64,000 bases of DNA. Source: Janthinobacterium sp. 61. GTDB lineage: Bacteria; Pseudomonadota; Gammaproteobacteria; Burkholderiales; Burkholderiaceae_D. Of this stretch, positions 34,412 to 43,099 are shown in pieces. The stretch covers positions 5,939,844 through 6,003,843 of the forward strand of contig NZ_PJMQ01000001.1 of assembly GCF_002846335.1 (NCBI RefSeq), in the 5' to 3' direction. Both the position numbers and the translations under genes were made by a program. A model generated the notes under the pieces. It saw only the letters and a program-made list of their open reading frames with translations. It was not told the origin of the DNA and searched no databases. Each line of letters opens with the position of its first letter. Within the stretch, counting starts at the first letter, position 1.

Positions 34412-36096
34412 CGCCGTATCCGGAGTGGACCACCGCATGCCACGACTGGGAGGCGCGCATTGTTGCCGGCCTGCCGCTGACACCATGCCCGCCGCTCTAT
34501 CCCGACCAGGCCGAGGCGGCGCTGGCGATTTTCAAAGAGCTGCGCATGGTCGACGCGCCCGGCAGCCCGCGCATGGGCGACGTGGTGCGCGAGTGGGTGC
34601 TCGATTTTGTAGCAGCCATCTTTGGCGCCTACAACGCCGACACCGGGCGCCGGCTGATCAAGGAATTCATGCTCCTGATCAGCAAGAAAAACGGCAAGTC
34701 GACCATTGCGGCCGGGATCATGCTGACGGCGTTGCTGATGAACTGGCGCCTGGAGGGTGAGTACATCGTCCTGGCGCCAACGAAGGAGATTGCGGACAAC
34801 AGCTACAAACCGATGGCGGCCATGATCAAGGCGGACGACGAACTGGCCGCGATGCTGAAGGTGCAGGATCACATTCGCACCATCACCCACCTGACCACCA
34901 ACGCCACGCTCAAAGTGGTGGCGGCCGACGGCGAGACGGTGTCGGGCAAGAAAGCCATCGGCGTGTTTATCGACGAGCTGTGGCTGTTCGGGAAAAACCC
35001 GCGCGCCGACGCCATGCTGCTGGAGGCAACGGGAGGCCTGGCCTCGCGGCCCGAAGGTTTTGTAATTTTCGCGACGACACAGTCGGACGACCCGCCGGCC
35101 GGTGCATTCCTGTCGCGGCTGCTGTATGCCCGTGGCGTGCGCGACGGAACAATCCATGATCCCGCGTGTTACCCGATTTTGTATGAGTTCCCCGAGCACA
35201 TGATCAAGGCAGGGGCGCACCGGGATGTGCGCAACGCCTATGTAACGAACCCGAACATGGGCACATCGGTTGACGAGGAATTCATCGAGCGCGGCTTCCG
35301 CCAGGCGCAGGAAAAGGGCGAAGTGGAGTTCCGCGGCTTCCTGGCCAAGCACTTAAATGTGCAGATCGGCCTGGCGCTGATGTCGAACCGATGGCCGGGC
35401 GCCGATTTCTGGGAGCAGCAGGGCCTGCGCCCAGCGCTGACCCTACACGACCTGCTGGCGCGCAGCGAGGTTGCCACCGTCGGCATTGATGGCGGCGGCC
35501 TGGACGACTTGCTGGGCCTGGCGGTGATCGGCCGCGAGCGCGAGACGCGCCGCTGGCTGCTGTGGACTAGGGCATGGGCGCACCCTTCGGTGATGGAGCG
35601 GCGAAAAATCGAAGCCGCCCGCTTCGAAGACTTTGCCAAGCAGGGCGACTTGGTACTGGTCGAGCGTATCGGCGAGGACGTCGAGCAGGTGGCAGCTGCC
35701 GTGCTGCAAGTGGAGCAATCTGGGCTGCTCGACAAGGTGGGCGCGGACTCGGCCGGCATTGGGGCCATTCTCGATGCGATGGTCGAAGCCGGCGTACCGC
35801 AGGAAAAGATCGTCGCCATTTCGCAAGGCTGGCGCCTCGGTGGCGCGATCAAGACCACCGAGCGCAAGCTGGCCGAGGGCGTGATCGAGCACGGCGGCCA
35901 GCCGATGATGGCCTGGTGCGTGGGAAATGCCAAGGTCGAGCCGAGAGGCAATGCCATTTTGATTACCAAGCAGGCGTCAGGGTCCGCCAAGATCGACCCG
36001 CTGATGGCGACATTCGACGCCGTCTCCCTGATGGAACTTAATCCGCCGGCGCAAGGTGGTTCGGTGTATGAATCGCGTGGCATAAGGACTGTATAA
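34408..36096 (+). CDS. Terminase large subunit (HK97 type)
   Basis: A 562-residue packaging motor/nuclease. ATPase Walker A-like SKKNGKST at 92-99, Walker B VFIDE with D189-E190, coupling segment ATTQSDDPP. The nuclease domain opens at D361 in GIDGGGLDD. Translocates DNA into the prohead and cuts concatemers. Confidence 0.95.
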   Translation: MTPYPEWTTACHDWEARIVAGLPLTPCPPLYPDQAEAALAIFKELRMVDAPGSPRMGDVVREWVLDFVAAIFGAYNADTGRRLIKEFMLLISKKNGKSTIAAGIMLTALLMNWRLEGEYIVLAPTKEIADNSYKPMAAMIKADDELAAMLKVQDHIRTITHLTTNATLKVVAADGETVSGKKAIGVFIDELWLFGKNPRADAMLLEATGGLASRPEGFVIFATTQSDDPPAGAFLSRLLYARGVRDGTIHDPACYPILYEFPEHMIKAGAHRDVRNAYVTNPNMGTSVDEEFIERGFRQAQEKGEVEFRGFLAKHLNVQIGLALMSNRWPGADFWEQQGLRPALTLHDLLARSEVATVGIDGGGLDDLLGLAVIGRERETRRWLLWTRAWAHPSVMERRKIEAARFEDFAKQGDLVLVERIGEDVEQVAAAVLQVEQSGLLDKVGADSAGIGAILDAMVEAGVPQEKIVAISQGWRLGGAIKTTERKLAEGVIEHGGQPMMAWCVGNAKVEPRGNAILITKQASGSAKIDPLMATFDAVSLMELNPPAQGGSVYESRGIRTV

Positions 36097-36099
36097 CCC

Positions 36100-37413
36100 A
36101 TGAGCTTTTTAGATTTCTTCCGGCCAGCAGCAGAGCCGGAGGCACAGTCACGTCCGGTCGATCATGAAGTAGAACCGGCGCCGGTCGCCTCAGCGCAGTC
36201 GGCACCGAACGTCCAGGCCTCAACCGGGCACCTGTTTGCCGGTCTGGACGATCCCGACCTGCTGGCATTCATGCGCACCGGTGGCGGCACAGCGTCGGGT
36301 GCCTACGTCAATGCGTCGAAGGCGCTGCAGAACATGGCCCTGTTGCGCTGCGTGACGCTGATCTCGGAATCGATCGGCATGCTGCCGCTCAACCTGGTCG
36401 AGCGCGGCGACGAAAAGCGCTATGCCACCGAACACCCGCTGTATGACATTTTGAAGGCCAAGCCGAACAGCTGGCAGACCGCCTACGAATTCAAGGCGCT
36501 GATGCAGCTGCGCGTGATGATGCACTGCAACGCCTACGCCCGTGTGATCTGGTCGCGCAACCAGGTGCTGCGCCTGATCCCGATGTGCCCGAAGCGCGTG
36601 ACGGCCGAGCTGGACGACAGCTGGAACATGGTCTACAAGTTCACCCGCAAGGATGGCCACCAGATCACGCTGCCGGCGGAAGAGGTATTTCACCTGCGAG
36701 ACCTGTCCGAAGATGGCGTTGTGGGCCTGTCGCGCGTTCGCCTGGCGCATGAGGCCATCGGCATCGCGCAGCAGGCCGAGAAGGCCGCCGCGCGGCTGTT
36801 CAAGAACGGCGTGATGGCCGGCGGCGCGCTGTCGGCTGCTGGCGCACTTACCGACAAGGCCTTTGGCCGCCTGCAAGAATCGATCAACGACAAGACCGGC
36901 TCCGAGAATGCCGGCAAATGGATGATCCTCGAAGAGGGCTTGAAGGCCGAACAGTTTGCCAACACGGCTGCCGATTCCCAGCACCTTGAAAACCGCAATC
37001 ACCAGATCGAAGAAATCGCGCGCGCCATGGGCGTGCCGCGCCCGCTGCTGATGATGGACGACACATCCTGGGGTAGTGGGATCGAGCAGTTGGCGATCTT
37101 GTTCGTCCAGTTCTCGCTGCAGCACTGGTTCACCATCTGGGAGCAGGGCATCGAGCGCACCCTGCTGTCGAAGGATGACAACAAGAAGCTACGCGCCAAA
37201 TTCAACGAGCGTGCGCTGCTGCGCGGCACTCTGAAGGACCAGGCTGAATTTTTCACCAAGGCACTGGGCAGCGGCGGCCACGCGCCGTGGATGACACAAA
37301 ACGAAGTGCGCGAGCTCCAAGACCTGGCACGCTCCAATGACAAGGGCGCCGACGAGCTGCGCGCGCCCGCCAACCAAGCGAAGACACCCAATGACCTTGT
37401 TAAAACTGCCTGA
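36100..37413 (+). CDS. Portal protein (HK97 family)
   Basis: A 437-residue dodecameric portal. Family blocks include ALRCVTLISESIG-like LLRCVTLISESIGMLPLNL, HPLYDILKAKPN, AEEVFHLRDLS and IEEIARAMGVPRPLL. The N-terminal 60 residues are variable and Pro/Ala-rich. Starts 3 bp after TerL and overlaps the protease gene by 23 bp. Confidence 0.95.
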   Translation: MSFLDFFRPAAEPEAQSRPVDHEVEPAPVASAQSAPNVQASTGHLFAGLDDPDLLAFMRTGGGTASGAYVNASKALQNMALLRCVTLISESIGMLPLNLVERGDEKRYATEHPLYDILKAKPNSWQTAYEFKALMQLRVMMHCNAYARVIWSRNQVLRLIPMCPKRVTAELDDSWNMVYKFTRKDGHQITLPAEEVFHLRDLSEDGVVGLSRVRLAHEAIGIAQQAEKAAARLFKNGVMAGGALSAAGALTDKAFGRLQESINDKTGSENAGKWMILEEGLKAEQFANTAADSQHLENRNHQIEEIARAMGVPRPLLMMDDTSWGSGIEQLAILFVQFSLQHWFTIWEQGIERTLLSKDDNKKLRAKFNERALLRGTLKDQAEFFTKALGSGGHAPWMTQNEVRELQDLARSNDKGADELRAPANQAKTPNDLVKTA

Positions 37414-38239
37414 AATCAACGCCGCCCAGGGCCTGGGCAATATCCAGTTCGACATGCGCCCTGACGCGCTCGAGCGCTGGGAGCCAGGCATCCGCGCCGC
37501 GGCCGATGACGGCGCCGCCACCATTTCCATCTACGACCGCATCGGCGAGTCGTATGACGGCGAGGGCGTCACCACCAAGCGCATTTCCGCCGCCCTGCGC
37601 AATATCGGCGCGCGCGACGTGGTGGTGAACGTCAATTCGCCCGGCGGCGACTTCTTCCAGGGCGTGGCGATCTACAACCTGTTGCGCGAGCACAAGGCCA
37701 AGGTCACCGTCAAGGTGATGGGCATCGCCGCCTCGGCCGCGTCGGTGATCGCCATGGCCGGTGACGAGATCCTGATGGGCGACGGCGCCTTCCTGATGAT
37801 CCATAACGCCTGGGCCATGGCGATCGGCAACCGCCACGACATGATCAAGGCCTCCGAACAGCTGGCGCCGTTCGATGCGGCCATGGCTTCGGTCTACGCC
37901 GCCCGGTCCGGGCTGAGCGCGGGGGAAGCGGCCGCCATGATGGACAAGGAAAGCTGGCTGGGCGCGGCGCAGGCCGTCGAACAAGGCTTCGCCAGCGGCA
38001 TCCTGGCGCGCGAGCAGATGGGCCACGATCCCGAGGCCAGCGCCGACACGAAATATCTTGCGATGGTGGAAGCCGCCATGGCCCGGGCGGGACACTCCCG
38101 TTCGGTGCGCCGCGAAGCCATCAAGTCCCTGTTTTCTGGCACGCCGGGCGCTGCTGGAAAAGTCGCCACGCCGAGCGCTGGCACCAAAGAAGTAGCAGCG
38201 TCACTGCAAACCCTGATTAATAATCTGAAAGGCAAGTAA
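37391..38239 (+). CDS. Head maturation protease, ClpP type
   Basis: A 282-residue S14-like prohead protease. The oxyanion segment is NVNSPGGDFF; nucleophile Ser115 lies in GIAASAAS; catalytic H138 in FLMIHNAW. It should cleave the N-terminal delta-like region of the capsid protein. The start inside the end of the portal gene (ATG 37391) keeps the family N-terminus. Confidence 0.92.
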   Translation: MTLLKLPEINAAQGLGNIQFDMRPDALERWEPGIRAAADDGAATISIYDRIGESYDGEGVTTKRISAALRNIGARDVVVNVNSPGGDFFQGVAIYNLLREHKAKVTVKVMGIAASAASVIAMAGDEILMGDGAFLMIHNAWAMAIGNRHDMIKASEQLAPFDAAMASVYAARSGLSAGEAAAMMDKESWLGAAQAVEQGFASGILAREQMGHDPEASADTKYLAMVEAAMARAGHSRSVRREAIKSLFSGTPGAAGKVATPSAGTKEVAASLQTLINNLKGK

Positions 38240-39525
38240 TGAAAAAAGTAATGATGACCAGCATCGCCACGGCGATGATCGCCAGCGCCATGGCGGCGCA
38301 CGCTGCCCAGGCCAGCCAACCCGTTCCGCGCGGTATTGTCTCTGTGCACGCCGATGGCGATGTGAATGCGCTGATCGAAGGCGTCAACAAGGCATTCCAT
38401 GATTTCAAGGCCGAGCACACCAAGCAGCTGGACGAAATCAAGAAGGGCAACGCCGACGCGCTGCAGGCGCTGAAGGTGGACAACATCAACGCCGACATCG
38501 CCAAGTTGCAGGCGGCTGTCGACAAGGCCAACGAGCAGATCGCGGCGTCCGCAATGAATGGCGGCGGCGTGGCCCTGAAGGACAAGGAATATACCAATTC
38601 CTTCCAGTCCCACATGCAACGTGGCACCGTCGAAGCGAGCATGAACAAAGGCGCTGCGCCAGAAGGCGGTTTTCTGGCGCCAACCGAATGGGATCGTACG
38701 ATCACCGATCGTTTGCTGGTGGTATCACCAATGCGCGGTATCTGCTTCGTGCAACCGACGTCGAAAGACAGCTTCACCAAGCTTTTCAACAACCGCGGTG
38801 CGACCTCTGGCTGGGTGGGTGAGGCCGCTGCGCGCCCAGAAACCAATACGCCAACGTTCGGCAGCTTGACCTACAAACCTGGTGAGATTTACGCCAACCC
38901 GTCGGCAACACAGCAAATGCTCGACGATGCCGAGGTCAATCTGGAGGCCTGGCTGGCTGGCGAAGTCGATGGTGAATTTGCACTTCAGGAAGGCGCTGCA
39001 TTCCTGTCTGGCAATGGTGCTGACAAGCCAACCGGCATCCTGACCTACATTACCGGCGGCGCCAATGCGGCGGCACACCCTTGGGGCGACATTAAAACCG
39101 TCGCCAGCGGCTCGGCGGCCGCCTTGACCTCGGATGGCATCATCGACCTGATCCATGCCCTGCCCGAAGAGTACACGGGCGATGCGCGCTTCATCATGAG
39201 CCGTACGACCCAAGGCTCTATTCGCAAAATGAAGGATGGCCAAGGCAACTACCTGTGGCAGCCGTCCATGCAGGCAGGCCAGCCTGCAACCCTGTTGGGT
39301 TACTCCATCACTACGATGCCCGGCATGCCGGCGGTGGCAGCCAACAGTACGCCGATTTTGTTTGGCGACTTCCGTCGTGGCTACATGATCGTCGACCGTA
39401 TGGGCATTCGCGTGCTGCGTGACCCGTACTCGAAAAAGCCTTACGTCCAGTTCTACACCACCAAGCGCGTCGGCGGTGGCCTGCTGAACCCCGACACCAT
39501 CAAAGCCCTCAAGGTCTCGGCATAA
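38239..39525 (+). CDS. Major capsid protein (HK97 fold)
   Basis: A 428-residue protein. The C-terminal 310 residues match the HK97 fold (GGFLAPTEWDRTITDRL, GWVGEAAARPET, LYANPSATQQML-like, GILTY, PVQFYTTKRVGG-like end). Residues about 30-108 form a coiled delta/scaffold region. The first 28 residues (MKKVMMTSIATAMIASAMAA, then HAAQASQ) look like a secretion signal, unusual for a capsid. AAAGG sits 5 nt before the ATG, so the start is sound. Confidence 0.92.
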   Translation: MKKVMMTSIATAMIASAMAAHAAQASQPVPRGIVSVHADGDVNALIEGVNKAFHDFKAEHTKQLDEIKKGNADALQALKVDNINADIAKLQAAVDKANEQIAASAMNGGGVALKDKEYTNSFQSHMQRGTVEASMNKGAAPEGGFLAPTEWDRTITDRLLVVSPMRGICFVQPTSKDSFTKLFNNRGATSGWVGEAAARPETNTPTFGSLTYKPGEIYANPSATQQMLDDAEVNLEAWLAGEVDGEFALQEGAAFLSGNGADKPTGILTYITGGANAAAHPWGDIKTVASGSAAALTSDGIIDLIHALPEEYTGDARFIMSRTTQGSIRKMKDGQGNYLWQPSMQAGQPATLLGYSITTMPGMPAVAANSTPILFGDFRRGYMIVDRMGIRVLRDPYSKKPYVQFYTTKRVGGGLLNPDTIKALKVSA

Positions 39526-39577
39526 CTGGAACGCCCCGGTCCACCCCGGCCCGGGGCTGCTATTGAAAGGAAAAATC

Positions 39578-39739
39578 ATGATTTTCAGCAAAGAGTTTCT
39601 CGGCGTGCGCGACGGCGAAATCTACCCGACCACGTTCCAGCCGGGCGACGAATGTCCGCCTGAACTGGTCGACGCAGCCCAGAGCCTGGAAGTGCTCGAA
39701 GCGCCAGAAGCGGACGAGTCGAAGAAAAAGGGCAAGTAA
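39578..39739 (+). CDS. Small acidic head-region protein (53 residues)
   Basis: Begins MIFSKEFLGVRDGEIYPTTF and ends in an acidic then Lys-rich tail (DESKKKGK). GAAAGG precedes the ATG. It lies between capsid and connector, where HK97-like phages carry small decoration or head proteins. A GC hairpin lies in the 52-bp gap before it. Confidence 0.65.
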   Translation: MIFSKEFLGVRDGEIYPTTFQPGDECPPELVDAAQSLEVLEAPEADESKKKGK

Positions 39740-39742
39740 TCC

Positions 39743-40084
39743 ATGTTCCTGACAGCTGAACTGGCCAAGGGCTACCAGCGCATCGTCGGCAACGACGAGG
39801 ACGACGTGATCACCCTGATCCTGTCGGGCGCCGAAAGCGCTGCGCTGACCTACCTGAACCGCCAGGTGTACGCAGACTCGGCATCGATGGCGGCCGCTAT
39901 CGATGCCGGTACCGCCGGCTTGTTCCCGATGGTCATCACGGACGATATCAAGGTCGGCATCCTGAAGCTGTTCGGCGACATGTACGAGAACCGCGAGGAC
40001 AGCGTGCTGGCAGTGTCCGTGGCTGAGCTGCCGCTGGGCTCGCGCGAGTTGTTGCGGCCACACCGTATCGGGAATGGCGTCTGA
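39743..40084 (+). CDS. Head-tail connector protein (gp6-like)
   Basis: A 113-residue, all-helical protein (LAKGYQRIVGNDEDDVITLILSGAESAALTYLNR) of the phage head-tail connector (Gp6/DUF3199-like) type. Its stop shares a base with the next ATG. Forms the ring under the portal. Confidence 0.85.
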   Translation: MFLTAELAKGYQRIVGNDEDDVITLILSGAESAALTYLNRQVYADSASMAAAIDAGTAGLFPMVITDDIKVGILKLFGDMYENREDSVLAVSVAELPLGSRELLRPHRIGNGV

Positions 40085-40431
40085 TGCGCGCCGGCCAGCT
40101 GGATCGCCGTATCACCATCGAGCGCCCTGGCGTCATCGATGGCGAATACGGACCGCAGCCTGGCGGCTGGGTGCAGGTCGCCGGGCGCGTACCCGCCCAA
40201 GTGCAGGACGCCTTGCCCAGCAAGTCGGAAACGGTGGAGGACGGCCTGGCCGTCGCCACGCGCCCGGCGCGCCTGCGCATGCGCTACCTACGCGGTATCA
40301 CTTCCGCCATGCGCATCACGCTCCATGGCGACACAGACGTGATTTTTCAGATCGTCGGCGGACCGGCCGAGATTGGCCGCCGGGAATGGCTGGAAATGAC
40401 AATCGAGCAGTATTCAACCCAGGGGCAATGA
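40084..40431 (+). CDS. Head closure / head-tail joining protein
   Basis: A 115-residue beta-rich protein with the family pattern MRAGQLDRRITIERP...YGPQPGGW and RYLRGITSAMRI. Usually the stopper that seals DNA in the head. Confidence 0.9.
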   Translation: MRAGQLDRRITIERPGVIDGEYGPQPGGWVQVAGRVPAQVQDALPSKSETVEDGLAVATRPARLRMRYLRGITSAMRITLHGDTDVIFQIVGGPAEIGRREWLEMTIEQYSTQGQ

Positions 40432-40916
40432 TGGCAGACGACCGTAATATCTCCGGCGGCAAGGCACTGGACGATTTCCTTAAATCCTTGCCGGTCAAGG
40501 TCGAGCGCAACATCCTGCGCTCGGCCCTGCGCCAGGGTGCCAACGTATTCAAGGCCGAAGTGCGGGAAAACATCCCGGTCGGCAGCGGCGAACTGCGCCG
40601 CAGCGTGCGCGTGGTGACCAAGGCCAAGGGCGGCAAGGTGACGGCATCAGTGCGCGTCGGCAACAAGCGCGCCTGGTATGGCCCGATGGTCGAGTTCGGC
40701 ACCAAGCCGCACAAGATCGTGCCGAAGAAGAAGGGTGCGCTGGTCATCGGCCAGACCCGCGCCATGGTGGTGGACCACCCGGGCGCCAAGCCGCACCCGT
40801 ACATGCGGCCGGCATTCGACACCAAGCCAGATGCCGCCATCTCCGCCGTGGGCGCGCAGATCCGCAAGCGCCTGACTGCCGAGGGCATCAATGTGCCGGC
40901 GGCCGAAACCGATTAG
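40428..40916 (+). CDS. HK97 gp10-like tail-joining protein
   Basis: A 162-residue protein (KALDDFLKSLPVKVERNILRSALRQGANVFKAEVRENIPV, split here from a longer match; AWYGPMVEFGTKPHKI; HPYMRPAFD). The start ATG 40428 overlaps the previous stop; a second ATG follows at once. Typical HK97-gp10 neck protein. Confidence 0.9.
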   Translation: MMADDRNISGGKALDDFLKSLPVKVERNILRSALRQGANVFKAEVRENIPVGSGELRRSVRVVTKAKGGKVTASVRVGNKRAWYGPMVEFGTKPHKIVPKKKGALVIGQTRAMVVDHPGAKPHPYMRPAFDTKPDAAISAVGAQIRKRLTAEGINVPAAETD

Positions 40917-40923
40917 GACGACC

Positions 40924-41145
40924 ATGAAAATCAAGATGCTTAAAACCATTCCAGGCTCGATCGACGGAGTGACCGTGATCGAGCTGCAGGTCGGTACCGA
41001 ATACACCATGACCGATGCTGCGCGCGGCGTGCGCCGGGCTGCCGCCTACATCCGCCGCAGCGAGGCCGTCGAAGTCATCGAATCCACCATCGGGGACGAC
41101 CAGGTGGCAGCAGCGCCGGTAACCAAGGCGCGCGCCAAGAAATGA
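40924..41145 (+). CDS. Small neck/tail-region protein
   Basis: A 73-residue protein beginning MKIKMLKTIPGSIDGVTV. Its order between gp10-like and tail completion protein suggests a structural accessory. No named family. Overlaps the next gene by 4 bp. Confidence 0.7.
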   Translation: MKIKMLKTIPGSIDGVTVIELQVGTEYTMTDAARGVRRAAAYIRRSEAVEVIESTIGDDQVAAAPVTKARAKK

Positions 41146-41549
41146 GCGCCATCAAAGTGATCCGCGCGCTGCTGGTCGCGCACGCGCCGATACTGGGCCT
41201 GGTGCCGGCGGCGCGCATCGTGGCCGGTACTGTGCCGCAGGGCATGCCGCTGCCTGCCATCGGCCTGACCGAGATCAGCCGGGTCGAGCTGCCCACCGTG
41301 TCGCTGGGCCAGCGCGCCGTCCAGGTTACCGCGCGCGTCCAGGTCACGGTGCACGCCAGCACCTATCCCGACCAGAAGGCCGTGCTGCAGGCGGCCAAGC
41401 TGGGTCCAGGCGCGCATACCGGCACTGTCGCCGGCGTCACCGTGCGCAGCGTGATGCGCGATGTGGTCGGCCCGGATATGGGCGATGCTGATACCGGCAT
41501 TTATCAACAGTCGCGCGATTTCAAGGTGGTGTACGTCGAAGACAATTAG
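41142..41549 (+). CDS. Tail completion protein (DUF3168-like)
   Basis: A 135-residue protein (IRALLVAHAPILGLVPAARI, PLPAIGLTEIS, IYQQSRDFKVVY) with the DUF3168/gp17-like pattern of tail terminator proteins. Caps the tail tube at the head end. Confidence 0.85.
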   Translation: MSAIKVIRALLVAHAPILGLVPAARIVAGTVPQGMPLPAIGLTEISRVELPTVSLGQRAVQVTARVQVTVHASTYPDQKAVLQAAKLGPGAHTGTVAGVTVRSVMRDVVGPDMGDADTGIYQQSRDFKVVYVEDN

Positions 41550-41565
41550 ACGTCACCTCAGTTTT

Positions 41566-41605
41566 TCAGCCCGCCCGTATCGCAATTTTGCGTGCGGGCT
41601 TTTTT
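41566..41605 (+). terminator. Intrinsic terminator between tail completion and tail tube genes
   Basis: The stem AGCCCGC (41568-41574) / GCGGGCT (41594-41600) is followed by T6. The tail tube gene starts 16 bp later, so readthrough or a new promoter is needed. Confidence 0.75.
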
Positions 41606-41620
41606 ATGAAAGGTATCAAA

Positions 41621-42073
41621 ATGACATTCCAGAGTGATTTCGAGACAGTCGCAGGCACAAAGCTGTACGTTTGTGCGGTTCGTCCTGCAACCGATACGGT
41701 AGCGGCATATGCAGCCCTCACGTGGGTGGAGGTTGGTGAGCTCACCAATGTGGGGGGCGTCAAGGGGCGCGAATACAGTACCTCGACAGCTTCGGTGGTC
41801 GGTAACGCGCAGGATCGCGAGAAGAAAAGCAGCTGGAAGCTGCCCAATGCTGAATTTGAATGTCTTTGGGTCGAAGAAGACGCCGGCCAGATCATCATCG
41901 AAGCGGCATCGAAGGACAATAGCATTCCTGCTTTCAAACTCGAAAAGCAGGGCGGCGGACTTCGTTACCTGACAGCCCAAGTCCTGAAGTTTGTCGAAAA
42001 TCTGGGCACCAGTAACGACACAGTCAAGGGCGCCTTTACCCTGCTGCGCCAGAGCGACACCCTCACCGCTTAA
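41621..42073 (+). CDS. Major tail tube protein
   Basis: A 150-residue protein with lambda V/TP901 tail-tube-like features (TKLYVCAVRPATDTVAAYAALTW, VGELTNVGGVKGREYSTS). AAAGG lies before ATG 41621. The 110-bp gap to the next gene is GC-rich with a possible weak hairpin ending in T5 near 42120-42165. Confidence 0.85.
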   Translation: MTFQSDFETVAGTKLYVCAVRPATDTVAAYAALTWVEVGELTNVGGVKGREYSTSTASVVGNAQDREKKSSWKLPNAEFECLWVEEDAGQIIIEAASKDNSIPAFKLEKQGGGLRYLTAQVLKFVENLGTSNDTVKGAFTLLRQSDTLTA

Positions 42074-42183
42074 GCGGTAACCAAAACGGCCTCAGGCCAC
42101 CCCAGCACCGACCTGGTCCGCTTCGCCCTTCGAGGGGCGGGCGGGCTTGGCACGGGCTTTTTATCTCCCTCGAAAGGTACACC

Positions 42184-42609
42184 ATGGATATCCGCAAATT
42201 CGCAGTAGAAGAAACCGCCGTCCTGCATCTGAAAGATGCCAACGACGAGCTGATGTACGCCGACGGCGCCGATGGCAATCCAGACACGAACAAGCCGATG
42301 CGCATCAAACTCTACGGCCCCGGCTCGAAGAAGTACGCCAAGATCCAGGCGGCAAATAATAATAAGCTGTTCACCCGCCTGAAGAAAAAAGGCAAGGAAG
42401 ACCAGTCGGCAGACGACAAGGCGCAGGAAAGCGCCGACACGTTGACTGCGCTGACGCATTCGTTCGAGAACATCGGCTATGACGAGTTGGGCGGCGAAGC
42501 GCTGTACAAAGCTGTGTATCTGGACACCAGCATTGGCTTTATCGCCACTCAGGTCAACGCCTATTTGAATGACTGGGCAAATTTTACGAAGGCCTCGGCG
42601 ACGAACTAA
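42184..42609 (+). CDS. Tail assembly chaperone (G-like)
   Basis: A 141-residue protein; AAAGG before the ATG. It is followed in the -1 frame by a second ORF that lacks its own good start. An A AAT TTT slippery heptamer lies at 42579-42585, eight codons before the stop. Lambda-like G acts with the frameshifted GT form to chaperone the tape measure during tail assembly. Confidence 0.85.
   Translation: MDIRKFAVEETAVLHLKDANDELMYADGADGNPDTNKPMRIKLYGPGSKKYAKIQAANNNKLFTRLKKKGKEDQSADDKAQESADTLTALTHSFENIGYDELGGEALYKAVYLDTSIGFIATQVNAYLNDWANFTKASATN
42579..42585 (+). other. Programmed -1 ribosomal frameshift site
   Basis: AAATTTT in the zero frame as A AAT TTT, the canonical X XXY YYZ form. Slipping back one base enters the downstream frame at 42585 (TAC GAA GGC CTC...), open to the stop at 43034. 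Confidence 0.85.
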
Positions 42610-43034
42610 GCCTGTTCGTGCGGCACAGCGCCTGGCTCGGCGCCGTGCCAGAGGCGAAGGAGGGGGCGCGCGCTGACAGCGCCGAGTTGTCCCGCCGGGA
42701 ACGGATCGAGCGTGACGGCGGAGAAATCGAAATGCCACCGTTCGATGACGGTGAATACCTGATTGCCTACCTCTACGAGATGGGGCTGACCGTGGCGGCT
42801 GGCATGGGCACTGGTCCTGTGACCTTTGCCGAGATGGCTGCCTGGCAGGCCGCGCGCGGCTTCGAACTGGAACCGTGGGAAGCGCGGCTGTTGCGGCGCC
42901 TATCGGTTGATTATGTGGCCGAAACGCACCGGGCCACGAAGCGAGACAGCCAGCCACCTTGGGGTGGAACCGTTGCTGTGCTCGTCAGCCAGAATAAAGC
43001 AGCTGCCCGCGCCCTTGAACTGTTTCTTGCATAG
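42585..43034 (+). CDS. T domain of the frameshifted tail assembly chaperone (GT-like)
   Basis: The -1 frame continues G into YEGLGDELSLFVRHSAWLG and onward for 149 residues, giving a fusion of about 283 residues from 42184. The T part is acidic and Trp-containing (MPPFDDGEYLIAYLYEMG, MAAWQAARGFELEPWE). The GTG at 42618 is inside the fusion and need not be a start. Confidence 0.85.
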   Translation, partial: YEGLGDELSLFVRHSAWLGAVPEAKEGARADSAELSRRERIERDGGEIEMPPFDDGEYLIAYLYEMGLTVAAGMGTGPVTFAEMAAWQAARGFELEPWEARLLRRLSVDYVAETHRATKRDSQPPWGGTVAVLVSQNKAAARALELFLA

Positions 43035-43087
43035 ACCGTCCATGTGGCGGTCTTTTTTTTGTCTGCCGCCCACGAGGCGGTTTTTTT
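43033..43087 (+). terminator. Two tandem intrinsic terminators before the tape measure gene
   Basis: GACCG / CGGTC hairpin followed by T9, then CCGCC / GGCGG hairpin followed by T7, all within 55 bp between the chaperone stop and the tape-measure start. Two strong stops inside one operon imply regulated readthrough. Confidence 0.8.
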
Positions 43088-43099
43088 ATTGGATACGTG

